The notes under the pieces were generated by a model. It was given only the letters and a program-made list of their open reading frames with translations, searched no databases and had not been told where the DNA came from. A DNA stretch of 6,404 nucleotides, taken from NCBI GenBank assembly GCA_902590295.1, contig CACIWH010000019.1:1-6404 (forward strand). The letters run 5' to 3'. The DNA comes from an uncultured Pelagibacteraceae bacterium. GTDB lineage: Bacteria > Pseudomonadota > Alphaproteobacteria > Pelagibacterales > Pelagibacteraceae. Position numbers and translations under genes: made by a program. Positions 1 through 6,002 of this stretch are shown here, piece after piece; positions within the stretch are counted from its first letter, which is position 1, and each line of letters opens with the position of its first letter.

Positions 1-751
1 CATCAACTCTGTAATCAAAAGCAACATCCTCAAATTTACCGTTATTATTTTTTAAAAGAAAGTTTGCGCCTCTTTCATTTGCTGCAAATATGTCAGCTCT
101 ATCTGTTAATATATGTCCTGATACTACTGCTCTTCCACCAGTAACTTTATCCAAATTTAAGGTTTTTGCTTTATCTGTTATTATGTTATTTTCAATTTCA
201 TAGAATCTAGTTGGTCCTCCATAATTAGCTACATAAATGCCGTATTCACCATCACCCTTTCTATCAACACAAACCACAGATCTACCTGCTGTTAAGTTTA
301 AATTTTCTATATTTTTTTTTAATTCAAATAAGTCAAAAAAATTATTATTATTTTTATCAATTAGTCTATCAGAGTATTTTTTTGTTCCACTATAGGTATC
401 TGTATTTAAAAAATAAATTTCCTCAAAACCATCTTTATCTATATCACAAGCTGCAACACCTATAGTTTTTCTATCTCGATCTAAAAAAACGTCCTCTTGG
501 ATTATGTTTTTTAATTTTCCATCAATGTAACCTAAAGCTAAGTTTGGATAACCAAAACCTGTGACTATAAACTCATTATTTCCATCTGCATTAATATCTG
601 TAACCGAAACACCATAACTAAGCCTGCTTTCATTAATCATTATAATATTTGAAATATCTTTAAAAAATTCTGCACGAGAACTGTTAATTGGTAATATTAA
701 AGAAAAAATAATTAAAAATTTATATAAATAATTTACCTTTTTGATGAACAT
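1..751 (-). CDS. Exported CRTAC1-like FG-GAP/VCBS repeat protein (3' end outside the window)
   Basis: The first 250 residues are visible; the rest lies beyond the left edge. The start is the first ATG (749-751) after an in-frame TAA. Residues 1-27 form a signal peptide: Lys4-Lys5, a hydrophobic core at about 12-21, and a likely cleavage after Ser-Arg-Ala27, so the protein is periplasmic, secreted or surface-bound. The mature part carries acidic calcium-loop-like FG-GAP motifs: DINADGNNE (52-60), DIDKDGFEE (103-111) and DRKGDG (163-168). Stretches such as [32 protein letters not shown] and the [15 protein letters not shown] region resemble, from memory, the propeller of vertebrate cartilage acidic protein 1 and its bacterial homologues. 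Cys102 and Cys161 sit where I recall cysteines in CRTAC1 and could form a disulfide. The molecular role of bacterial CRTAC1 homologues is unknown; beta-propeller ligand or calcium binding is inferred. It is the last gene of the photolyase operon and overlaps DUF2256 by 19 bp. It has no clear Shine-Dalgarno, so coupled translation is likely. The usual C-terminal ASPIC/UnbV domain would lie outside the window. Confidence 0.86.
   Translation of the reverse strand, partial: MFIKKVNYLYKFLIIFSLILPINSSRAEFFKDISNIIMINESRLSYGVSVTDINADGNNEFIVTGFGYPNLALGYIDGKLKNIIQEDVFLDRDRKTIGVAACDIDKDGFEEIYFLNTDTYSGTKKYSDRLIDKNNNNFFDLFELKKNIENLNLTAGRSVVCVDRKGDGEYGIYVANYGGPTRFYEIENNIITDKAKTLNLDKVTGGRAVVSGHILTDRADIFAANERGANFLLKNNNGKFEDVAFDYRVD
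671..751 (-). other. Signal peptide of the CRTAC1-like protein
   Basis: The first 27 codons encode a basic N-region (Lys4, Lys5, Lys11), a hydrophobic stretch FLIIFSLIL and the polar end NSSRA followed by Glu-Phe-Phe. The small residue Ala27 fits signal peptidase I at -1, although Ser25 at -3 is flanked by Arg26 at -2. There is no lipobox cysteine, so a lipoprotein is unlikely. The cleavage site is a prediction by eye. Confidence 0.75.
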
Positions 752-861
752 CTTTTAGAGCAATATTTAACTTTTTCCCAGTTCAGCTTCCATTTTTTTC
801 TCCATTTAAAGGGCCTTTCACAAACTGGGCACAACTTAGTTGGTAGGTTTTGTTTTTTCAT
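733..861 (-). CDS. DUF2256 zinc-binding-type miniprotein, 42 residues
   Basis: This small gene is easily missed. It reads from ATG (859-861), inside the 3' end of the DUF393 gene, to TAA (733-735). The product is Lys/Arg/Trp-rich, with a CPVC knuckle (Cys11, Cys14), the family-typical RPFKWRKKW (17-25), and a second pair YCSKRC (Cys34, Cys38). This is the full DUF2256 pattern at the usual family length of 40-50 residues. The two cysteine pairs probably bind one zinc ion, and the basic surface suggests a nucleic-acid or protein contact; both are inferred. DUF2256 proteins are often encoded next to, or fused to, photolyase/cryptochrome-family proteins, which fits this operon, but no function is established. 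It overlaps DUF393 upstream by 26 bp and the CRTAC1-like gene downstream by 19 bp. No Shine-Dalgarno precedes it, so it is probably translated by coupling to DUF393. Confidence 0.9.
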   Translation of the reverse strand: MKKQNLPTKLCPVCERPFKWRKKWKLNWEKVKYCSKRCSSKR

Positions 862-1207
862 TAAGTTGGTGTTTGTTTTTTAAAAATAAAAAATAAGCTA
901 CAAATTCATAAGCGTAATGAAATAAGATAAACAAAGGTTTAAAACTCAAAATTTTTGCTAAAAAATTATATTTTGGTATTTTTGACCAGATAATTATAAA
1001 TGCTTTAGCTCCTCCAACAACTTGTCCATTGTCAATCACATGCAATCTCCTTAGAAGTTCTTCCTTAGATTTTGATGTTAAGTCAACTGCTTGTTGATTG
1101 TTTGTAATATCAACCCATTCTAAACTCTTATCAGAATTTTTTTTGTAGTGATCAATTTCTAGTTTACAAATATTACAAGAGTTATTAAAAAAAACTTTAA
1201 CTGGCAT
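836..1207 (-). CDS. DUF393 (DCC1-like) thiol-disulfide oxidoreductase family protein
   Basis: The 123-residue product matches the DUF393/DCC family in length and layout. An N-terminal thioredoxin-like strand (VKVFFNN) leads into a C-x2-C site, Cys11-Asn-Ile-Cys14, followed by a helix. The usual family start is D-G-x-C-P-x-C; here it is N-N-S-C-N-I-C. The family's central motif is seen as [17 protein letters not shown] (54-70). The C-terminal part (82-109) is hydrophobic and aromatic (Phe/Tyr/Leu) and could sit on the membrane. Family members are annotated as thiol-disulfide oxidoreductases from the CxxC site and fold; the substrate is unknown. There is no signal peptide, so it is cytoplasmic or on the inner face of the membrane. 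The start overlaps the photolyase stop by 11 bp, and a good Shine-Dalgarno (AAGGA) lies 8 nt upstream inside the photolyase gene, supporting this ATG. A redox partner role for the neighbouring flavoprotein or DUF2256 is possible but speculative. Confidence 0.88.
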   Translation of the reverse strand: MPVKVFFNNSCNICKLEIDHYKKNSDKSLEWVDITNNQQAVDLTSKSKEELLRRLHVIDNGQVVGGAKAFIIIWSKIPKYNFLAKILSFKPLFILFHYAYEFVAYFLFLKNKHQLNEKTKPTN

Positions 1208-2690
1208 TAGTATTTTCCTTTATAAATTTATCTGCTGCAGCTAGTATAACTTTTTTTCTTTGCGCATTCATCTTATCATATATTCTTACCATCATTGATA
1301 ATCTTGGATTTTTCAAAAAAAAGGATCTATTCTTATTTATAAATCTCCAGTAAAGACCATCCATAATATTACACCATTCACCTTTTTTAAAATCCATCAT
1401 TTTAAGAAAATAACTTGATCCACAAATGTAAGGTTTGGTAGCAAAAATTCCTCCATCACTAAATAATCCCATTCCATAAACGTTTGGAGACATTACCCAA
1501 TCAGATGAGTCAACGAACATTTCCATAAACCATTTGTAAACATATATCGGTTTAATTTCACAGAGATTCATAATGTTTGATAAAATCATTAATCTCTCTA
1601 TGTGATGTGACCAACCATGATCATTGGCATTTTTTATCGCATAGTCTAAAGGTGGAAGTCCTGTGTTCCCTTGGTACCAAGTAGGTTTCATTTTACGATT
1701 ATGTTTAAAAAAATTACCAGTTTCTAATCTGTTATAAAAATTTTGATAAATTCCTCTCATAAATTCTCGCCAGCCAATTACTTGTCTTATATAACCCTCT
1801 AAAGAATTTAATCTAATCTTTTTCCTTTTATGACTTTCTAAAATTTTCTCTATAATTATTTCTGGAGTTATTAAACCCAAATTTATGTAGGGACTAAGAG
1901 CACTATGGAATAATATATTATTATTTTGATCAACAGCGTCCTCATAATCTCCAAATAAATTAGATTTTTCTTTTATAAAAAAATCTAGTAATTTTAGAAC
2001 TTCTTTATATTCAGTCGCAAACCAAAAATTTTCTGTTGAACCAGGGTGTGTTGCAAATTTTTTTTCTATAATGCTTTTCAGTTTTTTTGTGTGAACTGTT
2101 TGATTGATTTTAGGAAATGAGGGAACTTTAGTTCCTTTTGGTAGTTTCTTTCTATTATCTTCATCAAAGCTCCATTTACCGCCAACAGGATCTTCGCCAT
2201 TCATTAAGATGTTCATTTTTCTTCTCGTTTCTTTATAAAAAACTGCCATGAATGGTTTTTTTGATTTAGATAAATATTTTTTAAAATCATCTCTAGTATT
2301 AAGAAACATCGGAGATGTAATTATATTGAGCTTTATTTTATTTTTCTTTGAAAAATCTATAATTTTTTTTTCAAATGGTTTGTCTTCAATTTCAAAACAT
2401 GAAATTTCATTGACTTTATTTTTTTTTAAAATTTTTTTTATTTTTAAAAGATAATCATCTTTAAAAGCTGAGTCCTCAATTTTAGAATAAGTAATTTTAA
2501 AGCTATTTTTTTTTAAATTTTCATAAAATGATCTCATTGATGAAAGAAATAAAAGGATTTTAAGTTTGTGATGTTTTTCATAGGTGCATAAACCGTTATC
2601 TTCTGCCATAAAAAAAAGATGGTCTTTTTTGAAGCGGTTTAGGTATTTTAATGGAAATAATTGATTTCCAAGTATAATAAACAATTTCAT
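1197..2690 (-). CDS. Deoxyribodipyrimidine photolyase-related protein, (6-4) photolyase/cryptochrome type
   Basis: The 497-residue flavoprotein belongs to the DPRP/FeS-BCP branch, whose characterised members (Agrobacterium PhrB, Rhodobacter CryB) bind FAD and a ribityllumazine antenna and repair UV (6-4) photoproducts or sense light. The N-terminal antenna domain (about 1-220) shows MAEDN (28-32), the HHKLKI/MRSFYENL block (40-59) and GGKWSFDEDNRK (170-181), all family landmarks. The helical FAD domain shows EGYIRQVIGWREFMRG (298-313), TWYQGNTGLPPLDYA (337-351), HGWSHHIERLM (358-368) and PNVYGMGLFSDGG (402-414), where His362/His363 match the lesion-site histidines. The iron-sulfur ligands are mostly missing: by alignment from memory, PhrB Cys350 corresponds to Pro347, the Cys438-x2-Cys441 loop is deleted, and only Cys440 matches Cys454. 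It is therefore probably a cluster-less subgroup member. It is first in the operon with DUF393, DUF2256 and CRTAC1-like genes, and is divergent from the SDR with a 28-bp gap. There is no Shine-Dalgarno; the start agrees with the family's N-terminal strand. Repair versus signalling cannot be decided from sequence alone. Confidence 0.93.
   Translation of the reverse strand: MKLFIILGNQLFPLKYLNRFKKDHLFFMAEDNGLCTYEKHHKLKILLFLSSMRSFYENLKKNSFKITYSKIEDSAFKDDYLLKIKKILKKNKVNEISCFEIEDKPFEKKIIDFSKKNKIKLNIITSPMFLNTRDDFKKYLSKSKKPFMAVFYKETRRKMNILMNGEDPVGGKWSFDEDNRKKLPKGTKVPSFPKINQTVHTKKLKSIIEKKFATHPGSTENFWFATEYKEVLKLLDFFIKEKSNLFGDYEDAVDQNNNILFHSALSPYINLGLITPEIIIEKILESHKRKKIRLNSLEGYIRQVIGWREFMRGIYQNFYNRLETGNFFKHNRKMKPTWYQGNTGLPPLDYAIKNANDHGWSHHIERLMILSNIMNLCEIKPIYVYKWFMEMFVDSSDWVMSPNVYGMGLFSDGGIFATKPYICGSSYFLKMMDFKKGEWCNIMDGLYWRFINKNRSFFLKNPRLSMMVRIYDKMNAQRKKVILAAADKFIKENTNAS
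1216..1220 (-). promoter_or_regulatory. Shine-Dalgarno of the DUF393 gene
   Basis: AAGGA on the minus strand lies 8 nt before the ATG at 1205-1207 and inside the last codons of the photolyase gene. It is the only convincing ribosome-binding site I found in the window. It fixes the DUF393 start and implies that the overlapped gene is initiated independently, not solely by reinitiation. Confidence 0.6.
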
Positions 2691-2718
2691 AATTTATTTA
2701 TAAATACTATTATACGAT
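2691..2718. promoter_or_regulatory. Divergent promoter region between photolyase and SDR
   Basis: These 28 bp are all that separates two divergent start codons, so both promoters must overlap here and extend into coding sequence. On the minus strand there is a perfect TATAAT at 2714-2709, which would start the photolyase mRNA about 10-14 nt before its ATG. Its -35 would fall inside the SDR gene, where only a weak match (TTAAAT) is seen. On the plus strand TATTAT at 2708-2713 overlaps the same bases and would place the SDR transcript start at or next to its ATG, giving a leaderless or near-leaderless message. Neither gene has a Shine-Dalgarno. No clear inverted-repeat operator is visible. The overlap means the two -10 elements may exclude one another. 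All start sites are predictions. Confidence 0.45.
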
Positions 2719-3435
2719 ATGTCAGGAAAATATTTAATTTTTGGTGCGACAGGTTCTATCGGTTCAAACTTAGCCAAATTAATGGTTGGCAAAAATCATG
2801 ATGTTCAACTCATAGGTCGAGATGAAAACGGTCTAAATGCATTATCATCTGAGCTGAACTGTAAATACAGTGTCGTTGATGTTTTAGACGAACAATCTGT
2901 TAAAAATTTAAAAAATGAATTTGAGGGACAGGAAATTGCTGGTATTGCATATTGTGTTGGCTCTATTGATCTTAAACCTGTTCGAGCAGTTAAAAAAGAT
3001 GATTTTATGAAATGTTTTGATTTAAATTTTTTTCCAATAGTTGAGACTGTTAAAAACTTTCAGGACAATTTAAAAAAAAATAAGGGCTCTATAGTTATGT
3101 TTTCAACAGTCGCTGTTCAAAGAGGATTTACAAATCATAGTATAATTGCATCAGTGAAAGGTGCTATCGAAGGACTAACAGTATCTTTAGCAGCTGAGTT
3201 TGCACCTAATATTAGAGTTAATTGTATTGCTCCCAGTTTAACAAAATCGAAAATAGCTGATCCAATATTAAAAAATAAATTAATTGCAGAGGGCGTAGCT
3301 AAAGCTCACCCAATGAAAAGAGTAGGTGAAGGAAAAGATGCTGCTGCAATGGCGCAATTTTTATTATCTGAAGATAGCTCGTGGATAACTGGTCAGATAA
3401 TAGGTGTAGACGGTGGAAGATCTAAATTATCATAA
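2719..3435 (+). CDS. Short-chain dehydrogenase/reductase (SDR) with atypical active site
   Basis: The 238-residue protein has the length and Rossmann layout of a classical SDR (NAD(P)-dependent oxidoreductase). The cofactor-binding loop is GATGSIG (9-15). Arg34 after the second strand suggests NADPH preference. Asp54 fits the adenine-contacting position, Asn103 is the helix-4 catalytic Asn, Ser129 (in MFSTVA) the catalytic Ser, and Lys147 the catalytic Lys. The catalytic Tyr of the YxxxK motif is replaced: the sequence is I143-A-S-V-K147. The NNAG motif is also altered to YCVG (78-81). The ending NCIAP (168-172) and IIGVDGG (227-233) are normal for the family. The Ile form occurs, as I recall, in a subgroup with an IAAAKGAVEGL-like motif, so it is probably inherited rather than a mutation. 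Substrate is unknown. Divergent placement from the photolyase suggests a shared light or photo-oxidative stress role. The ATG is favoured because the Rossmann strand begins right after it. Confidence 0.9.
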   Translation: MSGKYLIFGATGSIGSNLAKLMVGKNHDVQLIGRDENGLNALSSELNCKYSVVDVLDEQSVKNLKNEFEGQEIAGIAYCVGSIDLKPVRAVKKDDFMKCFDLNFFPIVETVKNFQDNLKKNKGSIVMFSTVAVQRGFTNHSIIASVKGAIEGLTVSLAAEFAPNIRVNCIAPSLTKSKIADPILKNKLIAEGVAKAHPMKRVGEGKDAAAMAQFLLSEDSSWITGQIIGVDGGRSKLS

Positions 3436-3459
3436 TATATTTTTATTTTTTCGTATTAG

Positions 3460-3468
3460 TGTAATAAT
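3460..3468 (+). promoter_or_regulatory. Possible extended -10 promoter for the TPR-GT41 gene
   Basis: In the 47-bp gap after the SDR stop there is TGTAATAAT, which reads as TG-n plus AATAAT (five of six matches to TATAAT; strictly the TG is displaced to a T-G-T layout). A start about 7 nt later would leave a leader of only 8-15 nt before the proposed start codon. The -35 region is only T-rich. The gap shows no hairpin terminator, so read-through from the SDR is equally possible. Confidence 0.25.
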
Positions 3469-3482
3469 GTTCATTAACAAAC

Positions 3483-5162
3483 TTGGTCGTGAATAAAATT
3501 TCTACAGAAGAATTATTTAAAATTGCTTATAATCATTTAAAAAACAAAAATTACTCTAAATCTATTGAACTATTTAATAAGATCCTAGCTCATTTTCCAG
3601 AAAATTTATCTGTTTTAAGAAATTTACTGCACGCGTATGCTTTTTCTGGAGACTTTCACAACGCAGAAAATACGATCAAAAAAGTTTTAAGATTAAATGA
3701 AAAAGAGCCTTATGTTTATCAATTTTATGCATCAATTTTGAAAAACCAGGACAAAATTGATGAGATGATTAATCTAATTGAAGAAGGTTTAAGTAAAAAT
3801 TTAATGAATCCCAAGTGGAAATACCAAAAAGAATTATTGTTTCCAGTAGTTGTAAAGGATAACGATGAAATTGATAAATTTAGAACAAAAATAAGTAAAT
3901 GTTACGACCAAATTTTAGAAAATAGCGAACAACTAGATTATGATAATGATCAGATAATACAGACACCTCACTATGAGTCATCTTATAATCAACATGATAA
4001 TCTTGAACTAAATATCAAAAGTGTAAAGGCTTTAAGAAAAATTTATAGAGAATTAAATGAAAATTGTGTTGTTGAAAAAAAAGAAAATGAAAAAATAAAA
4101 ATAGGTTTTATATCTGAATTTTTTACTAATCATACAATCGGTAAATTATTTAAGAATATTATTTTTAGTCTAGACCAAACGAAATTTAATATTTTTATAT
4201 TACATTCTAAAAAAACAAAGACCAGCAAAATTTTTACTGAATTTATTGAAAAAGAAAAAAATGGTTTTTTGAAAAATGTTAGACTTCCAGAAAAATTGGT
4301 TGATAAAATTAATTTTTTTAAAAAGGAAAAATTCAATATTTTATTTTATCCAGACATCGGTATGTCGATTGAGATGTATTATTTGTCTCTAATCAGGCTT
4401 GCCAAACACCAGATAATGTCATGGGGCCATCCTGAAACAACAGGTAGTGAAAGTATAGATTTTTTTCTATGTTCTAAAAGTTTAATTACAGATGAAACTT
4501 CAAAAAGCTACTCTGAAAAACTATTGTTGATGGATCACTTGCCAATGATTTATGAATTTCCAAAAATTGAACAAAAGATAAATGATGCAGAATTAACTAA
4601 AAATAATATTTACTCCTGTCCGCAAACAATGTTTAAGTTTCATCCTGAATTTGATCATATTTTAGCTGAAATACTAAAAAAAGATAAAAAAGGTGTTTTA
4701 TATTTAATTAAAGATAACAATAAAATTTATTTCAATAAATTAATTGATCGTTTCAAGAAAATTAAATCTTTTGATCTGGATAGGGTTATTTTTCTTGATC
4801 CACTCAGTAGAGATAATTATGTAAATCACTTAGGAACATCATCTGTATTATTAGATCCATTATTTTTTGGTGCAGGTAATTCATTTCACGAATCTATGGT
4901 ATATGGAACACCAACAGTTACAATGCCAACTAAGTATATAAAATCTAGAATCGTTAGTGCTGCTTATATGCAGATGGAAATTGAGAAACCACCGATAGTT
5001 AAAAATAAAAATGAATATGTAGAATTAGCTATCGATATCGCAAATAGTGATAATTTATTAGAAATAAAAAAATACTATCAAAAGAAAGCTATTGAAAAAC
5101 TATTCAATACTACAAAAGCTGGCGAGGAATTTAATCAAATTCTTCTTAATTTATACCAATGA
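3483..5162 (+). CDS. TPR protein with O-GlcNAc-transferase-like (GT41) glycosyltransferase domain
   Basis: The 559-residue protein has about three tetratricopeptide repeats (residues 8-105), a linker with a PHYESSYNQHDN motif (162-173), and a GT41 (OGT/SPINDLY-type) catalytic region (about 203-559). Visible GT41 marks are GFISEFFTNHTIGKL (208-222), whose His217 matches the N-lobe His of OGT; WGHPETTGSESIDFF (314-328), matching the W-G-x-P-G-T-T-G-motif; YSEKLLLMDHLP (343-354); QTMFKFHP (381-388), whose Lys385 matches the UDP-phosphate-binding Lys842 of human OGT; and LDPLFFGAGNSFHESMVYGTP (457-477), the UDP-sugar pocket. Such enzymes move a sugar, classically GlcNAc from UDP-GlcNAc, to Ser/Thr of proteins; the bacterial acceptor is unknown. 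With few repeats, its acceptor range may be narrow. It is cytosolic, with no signal or membrane segment. The start is uncertain: no ATG fits, and the choices are TTG at 3483 or GTG at 3489, both without Shine-Dalgarno. Its 3' end overlaps convergent folD by 12 bp. Confidence 0.85.
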   Translation: MVVNKISTEELFKIAYNHLKNKNYSKSIELFNKILAHFPENLSVLRNLLHAYAFSGDFHNAENTIKKVLRLNEKEPYVYQFYASILKNQDKIDEMINLIEEGLSKNLMNPKWKYQKELLFPVVVKDNDEIDKFRTKISKCYDQILENSEQLDYDNDQIIQTPHYESSYNQHDNLELNIKSVKALRKIYRELNENCVVEKKENEKIKIGFISEFFTNHTIGKLFKNIIFSLDQTKFNIFILHSKKTKTSKIFTEFIEKEKNGFLKNVRLPEKLVDKINFFKKEKFNILFYPDIGMSIEMYYLSLIRLAKHQIMSWGHPETTGSESIDFFLCSKSLITDETSKSYSEKLLLMDHLPMIYEFPKIEQKINDAELTKNNIYSCPQTMFKFHPEFDHILAEILKKDKKGVLYLIKDNNKIYFNKLIDRFKKIKSFDLDRVIFLDPLSRDNYVNHLGTSSVLLDPLFFGAGNSFHESMVYGTPTVTMPTKYIKSRIVSAAYMQMEIEKPPIVKNKNEYVELAIDIANSDNLLEIKKYYQKKAIEKLFNTTKAGEEFNQILLNLYQ

Positions 5163-5996
5163 TCTTTTAAAACACTCTATTGTATTTTTTAATAAACAAG
5201 CAATAGTCATTGGCCCAACTCCACCTGGGACTGGGGTTATTGCTTTTGCAAATTTTGAAACTTCATCGAAATCTACGTCGCCAACTATTCCTTCTTCAGT
5301 TTTATTAATACCAACATCGATTACTATAGATCCTTTCTTAATCCAATCGCCCTTAACAAGTTTTGGAATTCCAACAGCAACTACTAAAATGTCTGCCTTT
5401 AAGCATTCCTCTTTTAAATTTTTTGTTTTTGAATGAGCAATTGTCACTGTACAATTTTCCTTTAGTAAAAGTTGAGTCATTGGTTTTCCATTTAAATTAG
5501 ACCTGCCTAAAACAACCGCTTTTTTTCCATTTAGATTTGGCTCTATTTTTTTAATCAACAAATGACATCCTAGTGGTGTACAAGGAACTGAACTTTCATA
5601 ACCAGACGACAAATTACCCACGTTGTTAGGATGAAAACCATCTACATCTTTGTTTGGATCGATTGCATCTATAATTTTTTTATTATTAATGTGTTTAGGA
5701 AGTGGTAACTGAACCAGAATACCAGAGACATTTTCATCTTTGTTAAGTTCCTTAATCTTTTCTAAAACAGTTTTTTCATCTACTGTATCAGGATACTTAA
5801 TAATTTCTGATTTAAGACCTATTTCTACAGCTGATCTTTCTTTATTACGCACATAAATTTTACTTGGCGCATATTCACCAATAAGTATAACGGTTAAGCC
5901 TGGGACTTTATTAAATTTTTTTTTTAAATTATCTACTTCATTTTTTAAATTTGATCTTAAATCTGCAGCAGTTTTTTTTCCGTCTATTATAATCAT
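5151..5996 (-). CDS. folD: Bifunctional methylenetetrahydrofolate dehydrogenase/cyclohydrolase FolD
   Basis: FolD oxidises 5,10-methylene-THF to methenyl-THF with NADP+ and hydrolyses that to 10-formyl-THF, feeding purine and formyl-Met synthesis in the cytosol. The 281-residue product is full length for the family. Residues seen: the catalytic Tyr48-x3-Lys52 in SKIYVRNKERS (45-55), GILVQLPLP (92-100), KDVDGFHP (116-123), PCTPLG (138-143), the NADP-loop GRSNLNGKP (164-172; the family usually has IVG, here LNG) and the C-terminal signature TPVPGGVGPMT (254-264). The gene lies 6 bp after the yggT stop and is the last gene of the mscS-yggT-folD block. The ATG at 5994-5996 starts directly with the MIIIDGKK strand, as expected. 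Its last 12 bp are shared with the convergent GT41 gene, so no separate terminator fits between them. Assignment is secure. Confidence 0.97.
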   Translation of the reverse strand: MIIIDGKKTAADLRSNLKNEVDNLKKKFNKVPGLTVILIGEYAPSKIYVRNKERSAVEIGLKSEIIKYPDTVDEKTVLEKIKELNKDENVSGILVQLPLPKHINNKKIIDAIDPNKDVDGFHPNNVGNLSSGYESSVPCTPLGCHLLIKKIEPNLNGKKAVVLGRSNLNGKPMTQLLLKENCTVTIAHSKTKNLKEECLKADILVVAVGIPKLVKGDWIKKGSIVIDVGINKTEEGIVGDVDFDEVSKFAKAITPVPGGVGPMTIACLLKNTIECFKRSLV

Positions 5997-6002
5997 TCTA
6001 AA

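Noticed and set aside
2248..2454. 68-codon plus-strand open frame inside the photolyase gene
   Set aside because: It is antisense to a conserved domain, is made largely of Phe/Ile/Leu from complementing Lys-rich codons, and has no recognisable motif or ribosome-binding site.
2401..2520. Long T runs in the minus-strand photolyase gene, considered as terminators or phase-variable tracts
   Set aside because: They encode Lys-rich stretches (A runs on the coding strand), have no hairpins, and similar runs occur all over this AT-rich window.
3436..3482. Possible terminator after the SDR gene
   Set aside because: There is a T-rich stretch right after the stop codon, but no stem-loop precedes it.
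4130..4336. 68-codon minus-strand open frame inside the GT41 gene
   Set aside because: It is antisense to the conserved catalytic region and Phe/Leu/Ser-rich, as expected from complementing AT-rich Lys/Asn/Glu codons.
5092..5436. 114-codon plus-strand open frame opposite folD
   Set aside because: It mirrors the conserved FolD C-terminus; its Pro/Thr/Ser-rich run is the complement of the Gly-rich PGGVGP region.
5997..6002. Separate promoter for folD
   Set aside because: Only 6 bp separate yggT and folD, so co-transcription is the simpler reading.
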